Shown here in pieces: positions 1-7,157 of a DNA stretch of 8,908 bases. The position numbers and the translations under genes are program-made. This DNA is from JAUWQU01 sp964605095. Its GTDB lineage: Bacteria > Planctomycetota > Phycisphaerae > SM23-33. Each line of letters starts with the position of its first letter. Position 1 is the stretch's first letter. The DNA lies in the NCBI GenBank assembly GCA_964605095.1, contig CAZSBS010000206.1, positions 1-8,908 of the forward strand, read 5' to 3'. The notes below the pieces were generated by a model that saw only the letters and a list, made by a program, of their open reading frames with translations, was not told the origin of the DNA and made no database searches.

Positions 1-472
1 TCGTGCCCTTGACGAACGTGGCGGCTATGCCGTCAACGTCATCCTGCTTGTCTCCGAGGACACCCAGGGCACCGATGAGATTCTCGATGTCACCGTACTG
101 CTTCAGAAAGGCCAGTCCCGCGGCGTCCTGCACGTAGGCGGCTCGGATCTTGCCGATCCACTGGCCACGCTGCTCGGCCGTCAAACCGGCCGAAAGGGCC
201 TTGGCAAACCCCCTCCACTGAGAGCACGAGATGCCCCTGGTGGCGGCGGCGTCCGCCAGGAACCTCGTGGCCAATTGATCCACGATACTCTGTCTGGCTG
301 CCGTAACGGCCGGATCATCGCCCGTCAGGTTCTGGGCTGCCCAGAGAAGCTCAGAAGCCCCCATAGACTTCCAGTCAGGGGCGTTGCTGTCCGAGGTGGT
401 CTGCGCCCATGCCGCAGACGACGTCGCCAGAAAGAACATGCCTGTCAGTGCCGTAATCTTCATTCTGTTCAT
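1..472 (-). CDS. Secreted alpha-helical repeat protein, paralog of the adjacent upstream gene (3' end outside window)
   Basis: Function unknown; family not recognised. The 157 visible codons have no stop, so the gene continues past the left edge. Residues 1-23 are a signal peptide (basic MNRMK start, hydrophobic core, cleavage likely after AAWA), so the product should be exported. The mature part is predicted helical and follows the repeat of the neighbouring gene: an Ala/Leu-rich helix pair at about 35-80, a segment opening with SCSQW (82-86) and containing a second Trp (105), then a segment with ALGVLGDK (135-142). The neighbour has SCMQW and ALGLLGDK at the matching places. The ATG at 472 is preferred because AGAGG (481-485) lies 8 nt upstream; an in-frame ATG at 463 is less well spaced. 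The gene lies 50 nt downstream of its paralog on the same strand, so cotranscription is likely. That it is a gene is clear; its role is open. Confidence 0.85.
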   Translation of the reverse strand, partial: MNRMKITALTGMFFLATSSAAWAQTTSDSNAPDWKSMGASELLWAAQNLTGDDPAVTAARQSIVDQLATRFLADAAATRGISCSQWRGFAKALSAGLTAEQRGQWIGKIRAAYVQDAAGLAFLKQYGDIENLIGALGVLGDKQDDVDGIAATFVKGT

Positions 473-522
473 TGCCAGTACCTCTTTGGGGGGTCATGAA
501 GGCCGCCTTTGGGCTTCCGCCC

Positions 523-1842
523 TCAGCGCGGCTTGGAGTGCGTTGACATCCACGAAAGAACCACTTTGCCCGCCTTCTGGGAGCCGAGAGTTCTCATGGC
601 ATCGGCCAAGTCGGAAACCTCCTGCTTGCTCAGGGCCGAGATCGACTTGGAATCGTCTGCATAAGTTGCGTCGAGTTGGTCCGACCAAGCAGAACGGACC
701 TCCCCGGGAAGATCCCCTGCAAGAGCCCGGACAAGGGTCTTCCATTGCATGCACGAGAAAGATCGGACTGCTGCGCCGCAGGAAAGGTACTTGGATCGGA
801 GGTGATCAAAGACAAGTGCGCGGGCCGCCTTGGCCTTCTCGTCCTTGCCGGTGCCCACATCTGAAACCAGCGAAGACAGCCCGTTCGGGTCCCACGTCTT
901 CCATGAGGATTTCTCAAGAACGAAGCGTACCGCAAGCCCGCTCGCATCCTGGACACCCAGAACATCCAGGGCCCGAGTGAGCCTGCTACAGTCCTGGGAA
1001 TCAAGCTTCTGAAAGCCTCCTGTCTCCCCAAAGAAGGCATTACGAAGGCCCTCGTTCAGCAGCGAAGTCTGCTCAGGGGGAAGGCCCGGCCGGACCAGAC
1101 CGGTTGCCCTCTGCCAATCTTCCAGGGACATGCCGGCGGACTTCCGGGCTGCCAGGAGCCTGGATAGCATCTGGTCAGCCGCCTTCTGTCTTCCAGCCGA
1201 GGGTAACTTTCCGATCAGCCATTCCAGGTCCCCGGCGGTCCAGGTTTGCCATCCGTTGGTGTTCATGTACGCCGTGGGGAGCGTATCGGCCCTTTTGTCC
1301 CCTAGAAGGCCCAGGGCGGCGGAGAGAGCTTCGATGTCCCGGCGGCCATGCAGAGTAGCCAGACCCTGTGAATCCATCACAAATGCCTTATACAGCTGCT
1401 CAGCCCATTGAGTTTTTCCGGCTGAAATCCCCGTCAGCAGCTTCGAAATGACCCCGCGCCATGTTGCCGGAGGGATCGATCGGAGGGCGGCCTTGTCGAG
1501 CAACAGGGACTTCTCGATATCGCCGACGAATCGCCCGCGAAGCTCCTCGGAGCAGTCGGCCGAGACCTCGATGAGAAGCGGAACCCAGTCGGGCCACTTA
1601 AGCTGACCTGATTGGAATTCGGCCAGGTATCGTTTGCCGACGTATTCGACAAGTGCCGCGCGATCCTGCCGTCCGCTTTCGCCCGCCCTTCGAAGCTGCC
1701 TGCCGAGTTGGACAAGTTCAACCGGCGTGCATTGTTCCAAGGGCTTGGCCTGAGTTGCGGCCTCCTGGGCAGCCGCCGCGGCACAGTGTCCGATGACAGA
1801 GCAGGTGAAGATGCACAAGACGACAGTTGCTGTCCGTTTCAT
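523..1842 (-). CDS. Secreted alpha-helical repeat (solenoid-like) protein of unknown function
   Basis: 439 aa, family not recognised. Residues 1-26 form a signal peptide (MKRTATVV start, hydrophobic core with three Cys, Ala-rich end before Gln26), so it is probably exported. The rest appears to be an alpha solenoid of repeats of roughly 37-45 residues in three alternating types. Type A is Trp-anchored (near W86, W128, W243, W367). Type B carries AL..LG.. (about 175-183 and 290-297; AMRTLG at 415-420) and in two copies ends in W-[QK]-T-W (198-201, 314-317). Type C is a Leu/Ala helix pair ending in a long basic helix (about 205-232 and 320-352). Such repeats usually make binding scaffolds; no catalytic motif is visible. 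The frame is open upstream to 2352, but the signal peptide and the GGGAG at 1850-1854, 7 nt before the ATG, fix the start at 1842. A paralog follows 50 nt downstream, and the secretion operon is divergent to it. Confidence 0.85.
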   Translation of the reverse strand: MKRTATVVLCIFTCSVIGHCAAAAAQEAATQAKPLEQCTPVELVQLGRQLRRAGESGRQDRAALVEYVGKRYLAEFQSGQLKWPDWVPLLIEVSADCSEELRGRFVGDIEKSLLLDKAALRSIPPATWRGVISKLLTGISAGKTQWAEQLYKAFVMDSQGLATLHGRRDIEALSAALGLLGDKRADTLPTAYMNTNGWQTWTAGDLEWLIGKLPSAGRQKAADQMLSRLLAARKSAGMSLEDWQRATGLVRPGLPPEQTSLLNEGLRNAFFGETGGFQKLDSQDCSRLTRALDVLGVQDASGLAVRFVLEKSSWKTWDPNGLSSLVSDVGTGKDEKAKAARALVFDHLRSKYLSCGAAVRSFSCMQWKTLVRALAGDLPGEVRSAWSDQLDATYADDSKSISALSKQEVSDLADAMRTLGSQKAGKVVLSWMSTHSKPR

Positions 1843-1849
1843 GATATCG

Positions 1850-1854
1850 CTCCC
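1850..1854 (-). promoter_or_regulatory. Ribosome binding site of the 439-aa repeat protein
   Basis: GGGAG on the minus strand, 7 nt before the ATG at 1842. It decides the start against several longer in-frame options, because only this start puts the signal peptide at the N-terminus. Confidence 0.7.
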
Positions 1855-2063
1855 ATTCGTCGCCATCGCCGAACCCGCTGCCGGAGGCGCCCCGTATGCG
1901 CGCCGCGACCCGTTCCAAACAGCCATGGAATCGCAGGCCCGCCCGGCCTCGTGCAGCGGATTGGCCGCTGGTGTCAGCCGTGCGGAACCGCAGCGTCCTT
2001 CACCCCCTAATTCGCGGCCCCGAGGCATGTCTGACAGAAATTCCTGTTTTTTTCTTTTTGGGG

Positions 2064-2090
2064 GCAAAGAGCCCGCTGTTCGGCTCTTGC
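2064..2090. promoter_or_regulatory. Hairpin (inverted repeat) in the divergent spacer
   Basis: AAGAGCC (2067-2073) pairs perfectly with GGCTCTT (2082-2088) over an 8-nt loop. The outer GC (2064-2065) and GC (2089-2090) can add two pairs if A2066 is bulged. It is not a normal intrinsic terminator: on the plus strand the T tract precedes rather than follows the stem, and on the minus strand the stem is followed by C and A runs. It could be an operator-like inverted repeat or a 5'-leader structure. Its role is unknown. Confidence 0.4.
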
Positions 2091-2296
2091 GTGGCCGCCG
2101 TGATGGAAGGCGGAGGGCGAATATCCGGATCCGTGTGCAGATGGGGGCCGGTGTGAGCTGCCGCGGGAGCGGACAGGAGTTCCCCCAGATTTCTTCAGGA
2201 GCTGTCAGATTCCTGCCGCCGCGGCGAATAGCAAATGGGAGCAGGTCACCGGGCCACTTGCACCGGCCGGCCCGATCCGACCTGCAGGAACCCGAG

Positions 2297-2301
2297 AAGG
2301 A
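2297..2301 (+). promoter_or_regulatory. Ribosome binding site of the MauE-thioredoxin-DUF1573 gene
   Basis: AAGGA 8 nt before the ATG at 2310. It favours this start over an in-frame ATG at 2235, whose extra 25 residues (many Arg, Pro, Cys) do not look like natural N-terminal protein. Confidence 0.7.
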
Positions 2302-2309
2302 AGACCGAC

Positions 2310-4337
2310 ATGGCTGGAAAGAAGAAAGGATCGCTAAAGACCCCGGCCCCAAGCCCCGTCGAGAGCGGACTACCGTCGGTGCCCCCGGAGCCCCAGCAGC
2401 CCGCCCCCCGTGCGGGGCAGGCCGGGCCGGTTTGCCTGCGGATGATCCTGGGCCTTGTCCTTCTTCTCGCGGCAGGGCTCAAGGCACACCAGTTGGCCAC
2501 TCAGCCGGTGGTCGGCAGCGGGTTCTTGTCGAGCCGCGCCGGATTGATCGTCGAGCTCGAGTGCGAGATCATCCTCGGCGTCTGGCTCCTGTCCGGCGTC
2601 TTTGCCAAGTTGGCGTGGCTGGCCACAACGGCTTCGTTCGTCGCTTTTTCTTTTGTCACCTATTCCAAGGCGGTTCAGGGGGAGGCCTCCTGCGGGTGTT
2701 TCGGCGTGGTGACGGTCTCGCCGTGGATCACCCTGGTTATGGACATCCTGGCGGTCAGTGCCCTCGTTTCGCTGCGGCGGAGTTTTTGGCAATCATTGCC
2801 CGCGGCGCGGATGCGATTGCGGTTCGCGGCCGGGTGCCTTGGCCTGGTGGCTCTCGGGGCGCCGGCGGCGGTGGCGGCGATGTCGTTCAAGGCGGCCATC
2901 ATCGACCCTGCCGGGCAGATCATCGGTACGGGCAAGTGGATCCTGCTGGAGCCGGAGACATGGACGGGCAAGAAGCTGCCGATTCTTCGTTATCTCCACA
3001 TGGACAGGGCGGAGGAGCTTTCCAAGGGCAATTGGGCGGTGATCCTCTATCGTCACGACTGCCCGCACTGCCGCGAGGAACTTGGGAAGATGCGGGCCAG
3101 CCTCAAGGGGACCGAGCCGCCGAGGATGGCGTTCGTGGAATTGCCTCCCTACGGTTCAGGCCGGGCCGCGTTTTTGCCGGAGGGCAAGAACCTGTTCTTC
3201 GGCAAGCTGGACGAATCGAAGTCGTGGCTTGTCGAGACCCCCGTCATGCTGAGCCTCGACGGGGGAATAGTGAGGTCCTCGCCAACTGGGTCCAAGCTTG
3301 CCGGCGACGCGGTGCTGGCTGCTTCAGAGGCCAAGGGCGAGAAGGTGAAGGTGACGGGCGACATCACTATGCGGGTCTCTCAGCACAAGGCCTTCTGCGA
3401 CCTGCGATTTGCCATGCCCAACAGCCTTCAGGACGTCGCCGTGTTTATCGAGAACGACACAAAGACCGAGTTCCGCATCCGCAAGGCCATCTCGGAGTGC
3501 GTGTGCATGAAGGCCGTCAACCCACCGACTGTTATCGGGCCTGGGCAGAAGGCGACGTTCAAGATACGGTTCCACGCCCCCAAGGACCCAATGCGGTACG
3601 CCAAGAACATAGCGCTAGTGCCCGCGGACGGCCGGGACCCGGTCCTGCTCGGCATACATGCCCGCGTCGGGATGCCGCTTACGGCCGAGCCGGCCGTAAT
3701 TGACCTCGGCACACTGGTGGCCGGAGAGGAGCGGATTGTGCCGTTTACGATCCGCAACGAGCAGGACAAGCCCGTGCGGCCGGTGTACGGCACCAGCAGC
3801 CTGGCAGGCTGTGTTCCAAGGGTGCCGCGGGCCTCAGCGGAGCCGGGTGGACAGGTGGTCATTCCGCTGCTGGTGAAGGCGACGGGCAAGCCTGGCGCCA
3901 AGGCGGAAGGGCAGGTCCAGATACAGACCAACTGCCGAACCCAGCCGACGGTGAGTTGCCGGGTCCGCTACTTGGTCTCGAAGGAATACAGCATCTCGTC
4001 GGGGACAGTGGCGGCAGGCGAGCTTGCCCCGGCCGGGAAATACTCCGCCACGTTGCGTATCAGCCGCACGGCGCCCGGTGTGAGTGATGGGTTTATCACC
4101 GACGTGGCGGTATCCGGGCTGGACAACGTAGCCGTCGAGAGCAAGCGAATCGACTACGGCACGGGCTGGGCCGACGTTCACCTGACGCTCATTGCCGGCC
4201 GGTCGTCGGGCAACGTCTCCGGCAATCTCCAGATCGACCTGGCGGGCCACGGCCAGCCGGTGGTAGTGCCGATCACGGGCCGCGTCGTGACGGGTTCGCC
4301 CATCGCGGCCAGGGATTCAGGGAGGACCAAACCATGA
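2310..4337 (+). CDS. Membrane redox fusion protein: MauE/DoxX-like bundle, thioredoxin-like CPHC domain, DUF1573-like domains
   Basis: 675 aa. Residues 1-40 are a Lys/Pro-rich, presumably cytoplasmic tail. Four hydrophobic helices (about 43-59, 79-98, 101-118, 137-155), with SCGCFG (127-132) between the third and fourth, match MauE/DoxX-type redox-associated membrane proteins. A fifth helix (about 172-190) precedes a thioredoxin-like domain (about 195-335) with active-site-like CPHC at 251-254 after a hydrophobic strand (NWAVILYRHD). Beta-rich DUF1573/ASH-like domains follow: one at about 355-450, with ECVC at 396-399 in place of the usual CGC signature, one at about 455-550, and probably a third to about 660. 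With the N-terminus inside, CGC, CPHC and CVC would all face the periplasm, suggesting thiol-disulfide exchange analogous to MauE/MauD or VKOR-thioredoxin fusions. The role is inferred; the domain calls are firmer for MauE and CPHC than for the third beta domain. Its stop overlaps the secretin start (ATGA), so the two are probably translationally coupled. Confidence 0.88.
   Translation: MAGKKKGSLKTPAPSPVESGLPSVPPEPQQPAPRAGQAGPVCLRMILGLVLLLAAGLKAHQLATQPVVGSGFLSSRAGLIVELECEIILGVWLLSGVFAKLAWLATTASFVAFSFVTYSKAVQGEASCGCFGVVTVSPWITLVMDILAVSALVSLRRSFWQSLPAARMRLRFAAGCLGLVALGAPAAVAAMSFKAAIIDPAGQIIGTGKWILLEPETWTGKKLPILRYLHMDRAEELSKGNWAVILYRHDCPHCREELGKMRASLKGTEPPRMAFVELPPYGSGRAAFLPEGKNLFFGKLDESKSWLVETPVMLSLDGGIVRSSPTGSKLAGDAVLAASEAKGEKVKVTGDITMRVSQHKAFCDLRFAMPNSLQDVAVFIENDTKTEFRIRKAISECVCMKAVNPPTVIGPGQKATFKIRFHAPKDPMRYAKNIALVPADGRDPVLLGIHARVGMPLTAEPAVIDLGTLVAGEERIVPFTIRNEQDKPVRPVYGTSSLAGCVPRVPRASAEPGGQVVIPLLVKATGKPGAKAEGQVQIQTNCRTQPTVSCRVRYLVSKEYSISSGTVAAGELAPAGKYSATLRISRTAPGVSDGFITDVAVSGLDNVAVESKRIDYGTGWADVHLTLIAGRSSGNVSGNLQIDLAGHGQPVVVPITGRVVTGSPIAARDSGRTKP
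4321..4325 (+). promoter_or_regulatory. Ribosome binding site of the secretin, inside the preceding gene
   Basis: GGAGG 8 nt before the ATG at 4334. It lies in the last codons of the redox gene, whose TGA overlaps the ATG, so ribosomes ending there can restart on the secretin. Confidence 0.8.
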
Positions 4338-7111
4338 GAAGGTTTTTCCACATACATCCTCACCGACAGCTTCAACTCTGCCCTCGCCTCAAACGGCCAC
4401 TGGCGGTCGCGTTGGCGGCTGTCATGGCCGGGGTTCTTGTGCATGGGGCACGTCCGGCGCTTGCGGTGCCGGCGGCGAGTCAGCCCGCAACAAAACCCGC
4501 CGACGCGGAGATGATCCAGCTCAGCCTGCCCAAGAACCTTCAGGTCAAGACGCTGGTGGAGTACATCTCGCAGCGGATGCAGATGAACATCCTGTACGAT
4601 GAATCGCTGGTCAAGGGCACCGTGACGGTCAACTCCCCGGCGAAGATCCCCAAGGACTCGCTGATGGACCTGTTCAAGGGGATCCTGAAGATCAACGGCC
4701 TGGTGCTCGTGGACGCCGATCAGCCGGGCTGGAAGAGGATCGTCGCAAGCAAGGACCTGCTGCTCACCACCAGGCAGGTGGACAAGACGGGCCAGTTGAT
4801 TAAGCAGGCCGAGCCCATGGAGGTGGTCTCCCAGGTCTTCGAGCCCAAGAACGTCTCGGCCGAGTCCCTGGCCAAGACCATCGCCACGTTCCTGACCAAG
4901 CCTGGCGGCAGCACGTTCCAGATCCCCGGGCGCAACATGATGATCATCACGGACTACGCCCAGAATCTCCGGCGTGTGCTGGACATCATCGAGCTTATAG
5001 ACCAGCCGGAGCCCAAGGCCTCTATCCGATTCCTGCCGGTCAAGAACCGCGACGCGGCCAAGCTGGCGGCGGAGGTCACGGCCCTGATGGCCAGGAAGCG
5101 CAGCGTGGCGTCCGGGTTGGCCAAGGCGGAGGCAGCGGGTGTGACTCTCTCGGCCGAGCCGCGGACCAACCAGATCGTCATGGTCTACGTCAAGGGCGCC
5201 GAGAAGGAGGCCCTCGATCTGATCAAGCTGCTGGATGTGCCAACTGACGCCCAGACCCGCACGTACGCCTGCCAATACGTCTCGCCCGCCCGGCTGGACA
5301 AGATGGCCAAGGACCTGGGCCTGACCGAGGGTGCCGAGGGCCTCTACAAGGCGACGGTCGATACCGAGGGCAATGTCTTGATCGTGACCGCCCCGCCGGA
5401 GATCCAGTCGAAGGTCGCCGAGCTCAAGGCCAGGCTCGACGTCAAGCCCGACACGGTGACCAGGACCTACGCGTGCAGGTTCATGGCCCCTCAGCGGCTC
5501 GACCAGATGATGAAGAACCGGTTGGAGCACATGCCCGACAAGCCCCTTTACAAGGCGACGGCAGACGCCGAGGGCCAGATGCTGGTGGTGACTGCCTCGG
5601 CGGAGGTCCACACCCACCTGGCCGAGCTAAAGGAGCAATACGACGTCAAGCCCGAGACGCGGACGCACACCTACCGGCTCGAGTACATCTCCCCCGGCCG
5701 GATCGACAAGCTGGCAAAGGACATGATCGAGCACGAGGAGATAAAGCCGCTCTTCAAGTCCACCGTCGAGGACGATGAGGGAATGCTGATCGTCACGGGT
5801 CCCGAGTTGGTGCACCAGCGGGTCGAGGCGTTGATCAAGGAGTTCGACATACCGAGCTTACAGGGCGAGGCGTCCTTCGTCCACTTCTACAAGTTGATGA
5901 ACACGACGGCCTCGGACGTTCTGGCGACTATCCGCGGGCTGAACATTGGCGAGGTGGCCTCGGCGGAGCCGGGCACGGGCCAGGGCCAGGGTCAGGGCGT
6001 CTCGTCGCTTGGCGGGACCAGGGAAGCCTTCACCGGGCCCAACGTGTACCCCGCATCGCTGGGTACGGAGTTGCCCAAGCCGCCATCATACGGGGAGCCG
6101 ACGACCAGGCCGGTTGTCGGCGGAACGTCCAACTCGGGCCGCTCCGGTGGTGTTGAAAGGAACGCCCTGGGGGTCGAATCTGAGCGTGCGAAGGTCACTA
6201 TTGACCAGAACACCAACAGCATCATCGTTATCGCCCCTCCGGACATTCAGAGGATATACAAGCAGCTCATCGCGATGCTGGACCGCCGCAGGCCGCAGGT
6301 TATCATCGAGGCTACGCTGGTGACGCTGGACACGTCCAACAACTTCTCGCTCGGCGTGGAGCTTTCCAAGGCGGGCAACGCCGGCGACGCCAGGCGGTAC
6401 CTCACATTCAGTTCGTTCGGGCTGTCCACGCCGGACCTCGACAGCGGGGCCCTGACGCTCAAGCCCGGCATAGGCTTTAACGGCGTGATGGTGGGCGCCG
6501 ACATGCTGAACGTCGTGATCCGCGCCCTGGAGACTTCGGGCAAGTCCAAGGTCCTCTCGGCGCCCAAGATCCTGGTCAACGACAACGCCACGGCCACGCT
6601 TTCGAGCGTATCGGAATCGCCCTTTACGAGCGTGAACGCCTCGAACACGGTGGCCACGACGAGCTTCGCCGGCTACGCCTCGGCCGGCACAACCGTCACG
6701 TTTACGCCGCACATCAGCGAGGGCGACCACCTCCAGCTAAAGTACTCTATCACGCTGAACAGTTTTACCGGCGAGGGCAGCGGTTCGGTCCCCCCGCCGC
6801 GTCAGACCAACCAGATCAGCAGCGACGTGACCGTGCCCGGCGGCCAGGCTGTCATCGTGGGCGGCCTGACGCGGGAGGACCTCCAGCACACCGTCTCGTC
6901 GATTCCCTGGCTTGGCAAAGTGCCGATCCTCGAGTATCTCCTGGGCAACAGGTCGGACACCCACGCCCAGAGCACGCTGTTCGTGTTCATCAGGCCGATG
7001 ATCCTGCGGGATGATGAGTTCGAGGACCTGAGGTACTACTCGGACAGGGAACTGGAGCTGGCCAAGCTGCCGCCCAACTACCCGGCCAGCGACCCGATGA
7101 TGATGGACTAG
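4334..7111 (+). CDS. gspD: Type II secretion system secretin (GspD family) with expanded periplasmic repeat region
   Basis: 925 aa, longer than the usual 650-750 of GspD. It should form the outer-membrane multimeric pore. A long basic n-region precedes a signal core at about 22-36, with cleavage probably after PALA (41-44) and then a Pro/Ala/Thr-rich stretch. An N0-like domain (about 60-143) is followed by N1 (about 161-224) and a further N domain (230-302). Three copies of one domain with a 68-residue period come next (from about 309, 377 and 445 to 507). A last N domain starts at 513, is interrupted by a Gly/Pro/Ser-rich stretch (about 540-612, with GQGQGQG at 549-555), and resumes to about 650. 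The secretin domain (about 653-892) shows SGKSKVLSAPKILVNDN, VPGGQAVIVGGL (834-845) and IPWLGKVPILEYLLGN (857-872). The mature part has only two cysteines, 313 and 381. No lipobox is seen, so targeting may need a pilotin or other partner. The start overlaps the previous stop. Confidence 0.93.
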   Translation: MRRFFHIHPHRQLQLCPRLKRPLAVALAAVMAGVLVHGARPALAVPAASQPATKPADAEMIQLSLPKNLQVKTLVEYISQRMQMNILYDESLVKGTVTVNSPAKIPKDSLMDLFKGILKINGLVLVDADQPGWKRIVASKDLLLTTRQVDKTGQLIKQAEPMEVVSQVFEPKNVSAESLAKTIATFLTKPGGSTFQIPGRNMMIITDYAQNLRRVLDIIELIDQPEPKASIRFLPVKNRDAAKLAAEVTALMARKRSVASGLAKAEAAGVTLSAEPRTNQIVMVYVKGAEKEALDLIKLLDVPTDAQTRTYACQYVSPARLDKMAKDLGLTEGAEGLYKATVDTEGNVLIVTAPPEIQSKVAELKARLDVKPDTVTRTYACRFMAPQRLDQMMKNRLEHMPDKPLYKATADAEGQMLVVTASAEVHTHLAELKEQYDVKPETRTHTYRLEYISPGRIDKLAKDMIEHEEIKPLFKSTVEDDEGMLIVTGPELVHQRVEALIKEFDIPSLQGEASFVHFYKLMNTTASDVLATIRGLNIGEVASAEPGTGQGQGQGVSSLGGTREAFTGPNVYPASLGTELPKPPSYGEPTTRPVVGGTSNSGRSGGVERNALGVESERAKVTIDQNTNSIIVIAPPDIQRIYKQLIAMLDRRRPQVIIEATLVTLDTSNNFSLGVELSKAGNAGDARRYLTFSSFGLSTPDLDSGALTLKPGIGFNGVMVGADMLNVVIRALETSGKSKVLSAPKILVNDNATATLSSVSESPFTSVNASNTVATTSFAGYASAGTTVTFTPHISEGDHLQLKYSITLNSFTGEGSGSVPPPRQTNQISSDVTVPGGQAVIVGGLTREDLQHTVSSIPWLGKVPILEYLLGNRSDTHAQSTLFVFIRPMILRDDEFEDLRYYSDRELELAKLPPNYPASDPMMMD
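5258..5854 (+). repeat. Three in-frame coding repeats, 204-nt (68-codon) period, in the secretin
   Basis: Units at 5258-5461, 5462-5665 and 5666-5854 encode the same N-domain-like module. Shared landmarks are a Tyr-rich opening (YACQYVSP, YACRFMAP, YRLEYISP), an R-[LI]-D helix start, then LYKATVDTEG / LYKATADAEG / LFKSTVEDDEG, then a VLIVTAP / MLVVTAS / MLIVTGP strand and a closing helix ending in D[VI]. Units one and two also share the linker DVKP. Spacing of the Tyr landmarks is exactly 68 residues twice (311, 379, 447), indicating duplication within the gene. The DNA copies are diverged, so this is not recent and not a mobile or CRISPR repeat. Confidence 0.85.
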
Positions 7112-7157
7112 AGAGCAATTACCTCCGCGCCCGCGCCCACGACGGTGGTGGAGGATC

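Larger units (their letters stand above)
1843..2309. other. Divergent intergenic region (467 nt) expected to hold the promoters of both transcription units
   Basis: No convincing gene was found on either strand: the open frames here lack ribosome binding sites and protein-like composition, and on the minus strand are upstream extensions of the neighbouring gene. Visible elements are a T7-C-T5 tract at 2047-2059 followed by G5, a hairpin at 2064-2090, a short inverted repeat TGCGG-AA-CCGCA at 1981-1992, and the palindrome-like TGTCTGACA at 2028-2036. Related AG-ATT-CCTG-like words occur near 2036-2046 and 2206-2214. The region separates divergent units, so promoters for both must be here, but I found no -35/-10 pair or sigma-54 site good enough to call. 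The A-rich face of the 2047-2059 tract could serve as an upstream promoter element for the minus-strand genes; that is speculative. Confidence 0.6.

Noticed and set aside
2047..2090. Intrinsic terminator from the T tract and hairpin
   Set aside because: The order is wrong on both strands: no T run follows the stem in either direction, and no gene ends here.
2203..2231. Candidate promoter TGTCAG-17 nt-GAATAG before the redox gene
   Set aside because: Both boxes match the sigma-70 consensus poorly, and similar matches are expected by chance in a spacer of this length.
1843..2352. N-terminal extension of the 439-aa repeat protein (open upstream to 2352)
   Set aside because: A signal peptide and a well-placed GGGAG support the ATG at 1842; the extension would bury the signal peptide and has low-quality composition.
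1793..3703. Long plus-strand open frame (636 codons) across the divergent spacer and into the redox gene
   Set aside because: It is rich in Arg, Gly and Pro, has no ribosome binding site, and overlaps the well-supported genes on both sides in another frame. It is an effect of high GC content.
4178..5617. Minus-strand open frame of 479 codons opposite the redox gene and secretin
   Set aside because: It is antisense to firmly identified domains; its repeated His/Leu/Gly/Asp-rich composition mirrors the codon use of the sense repeats.
5258..5854. Regular 204-nt spacing, considered as a CRISPR or other DNA repeat array
   Set aside because: The units are coding, in frame, diverged at the DNA level and conserved as protein, with no short identical repeats and spacers.
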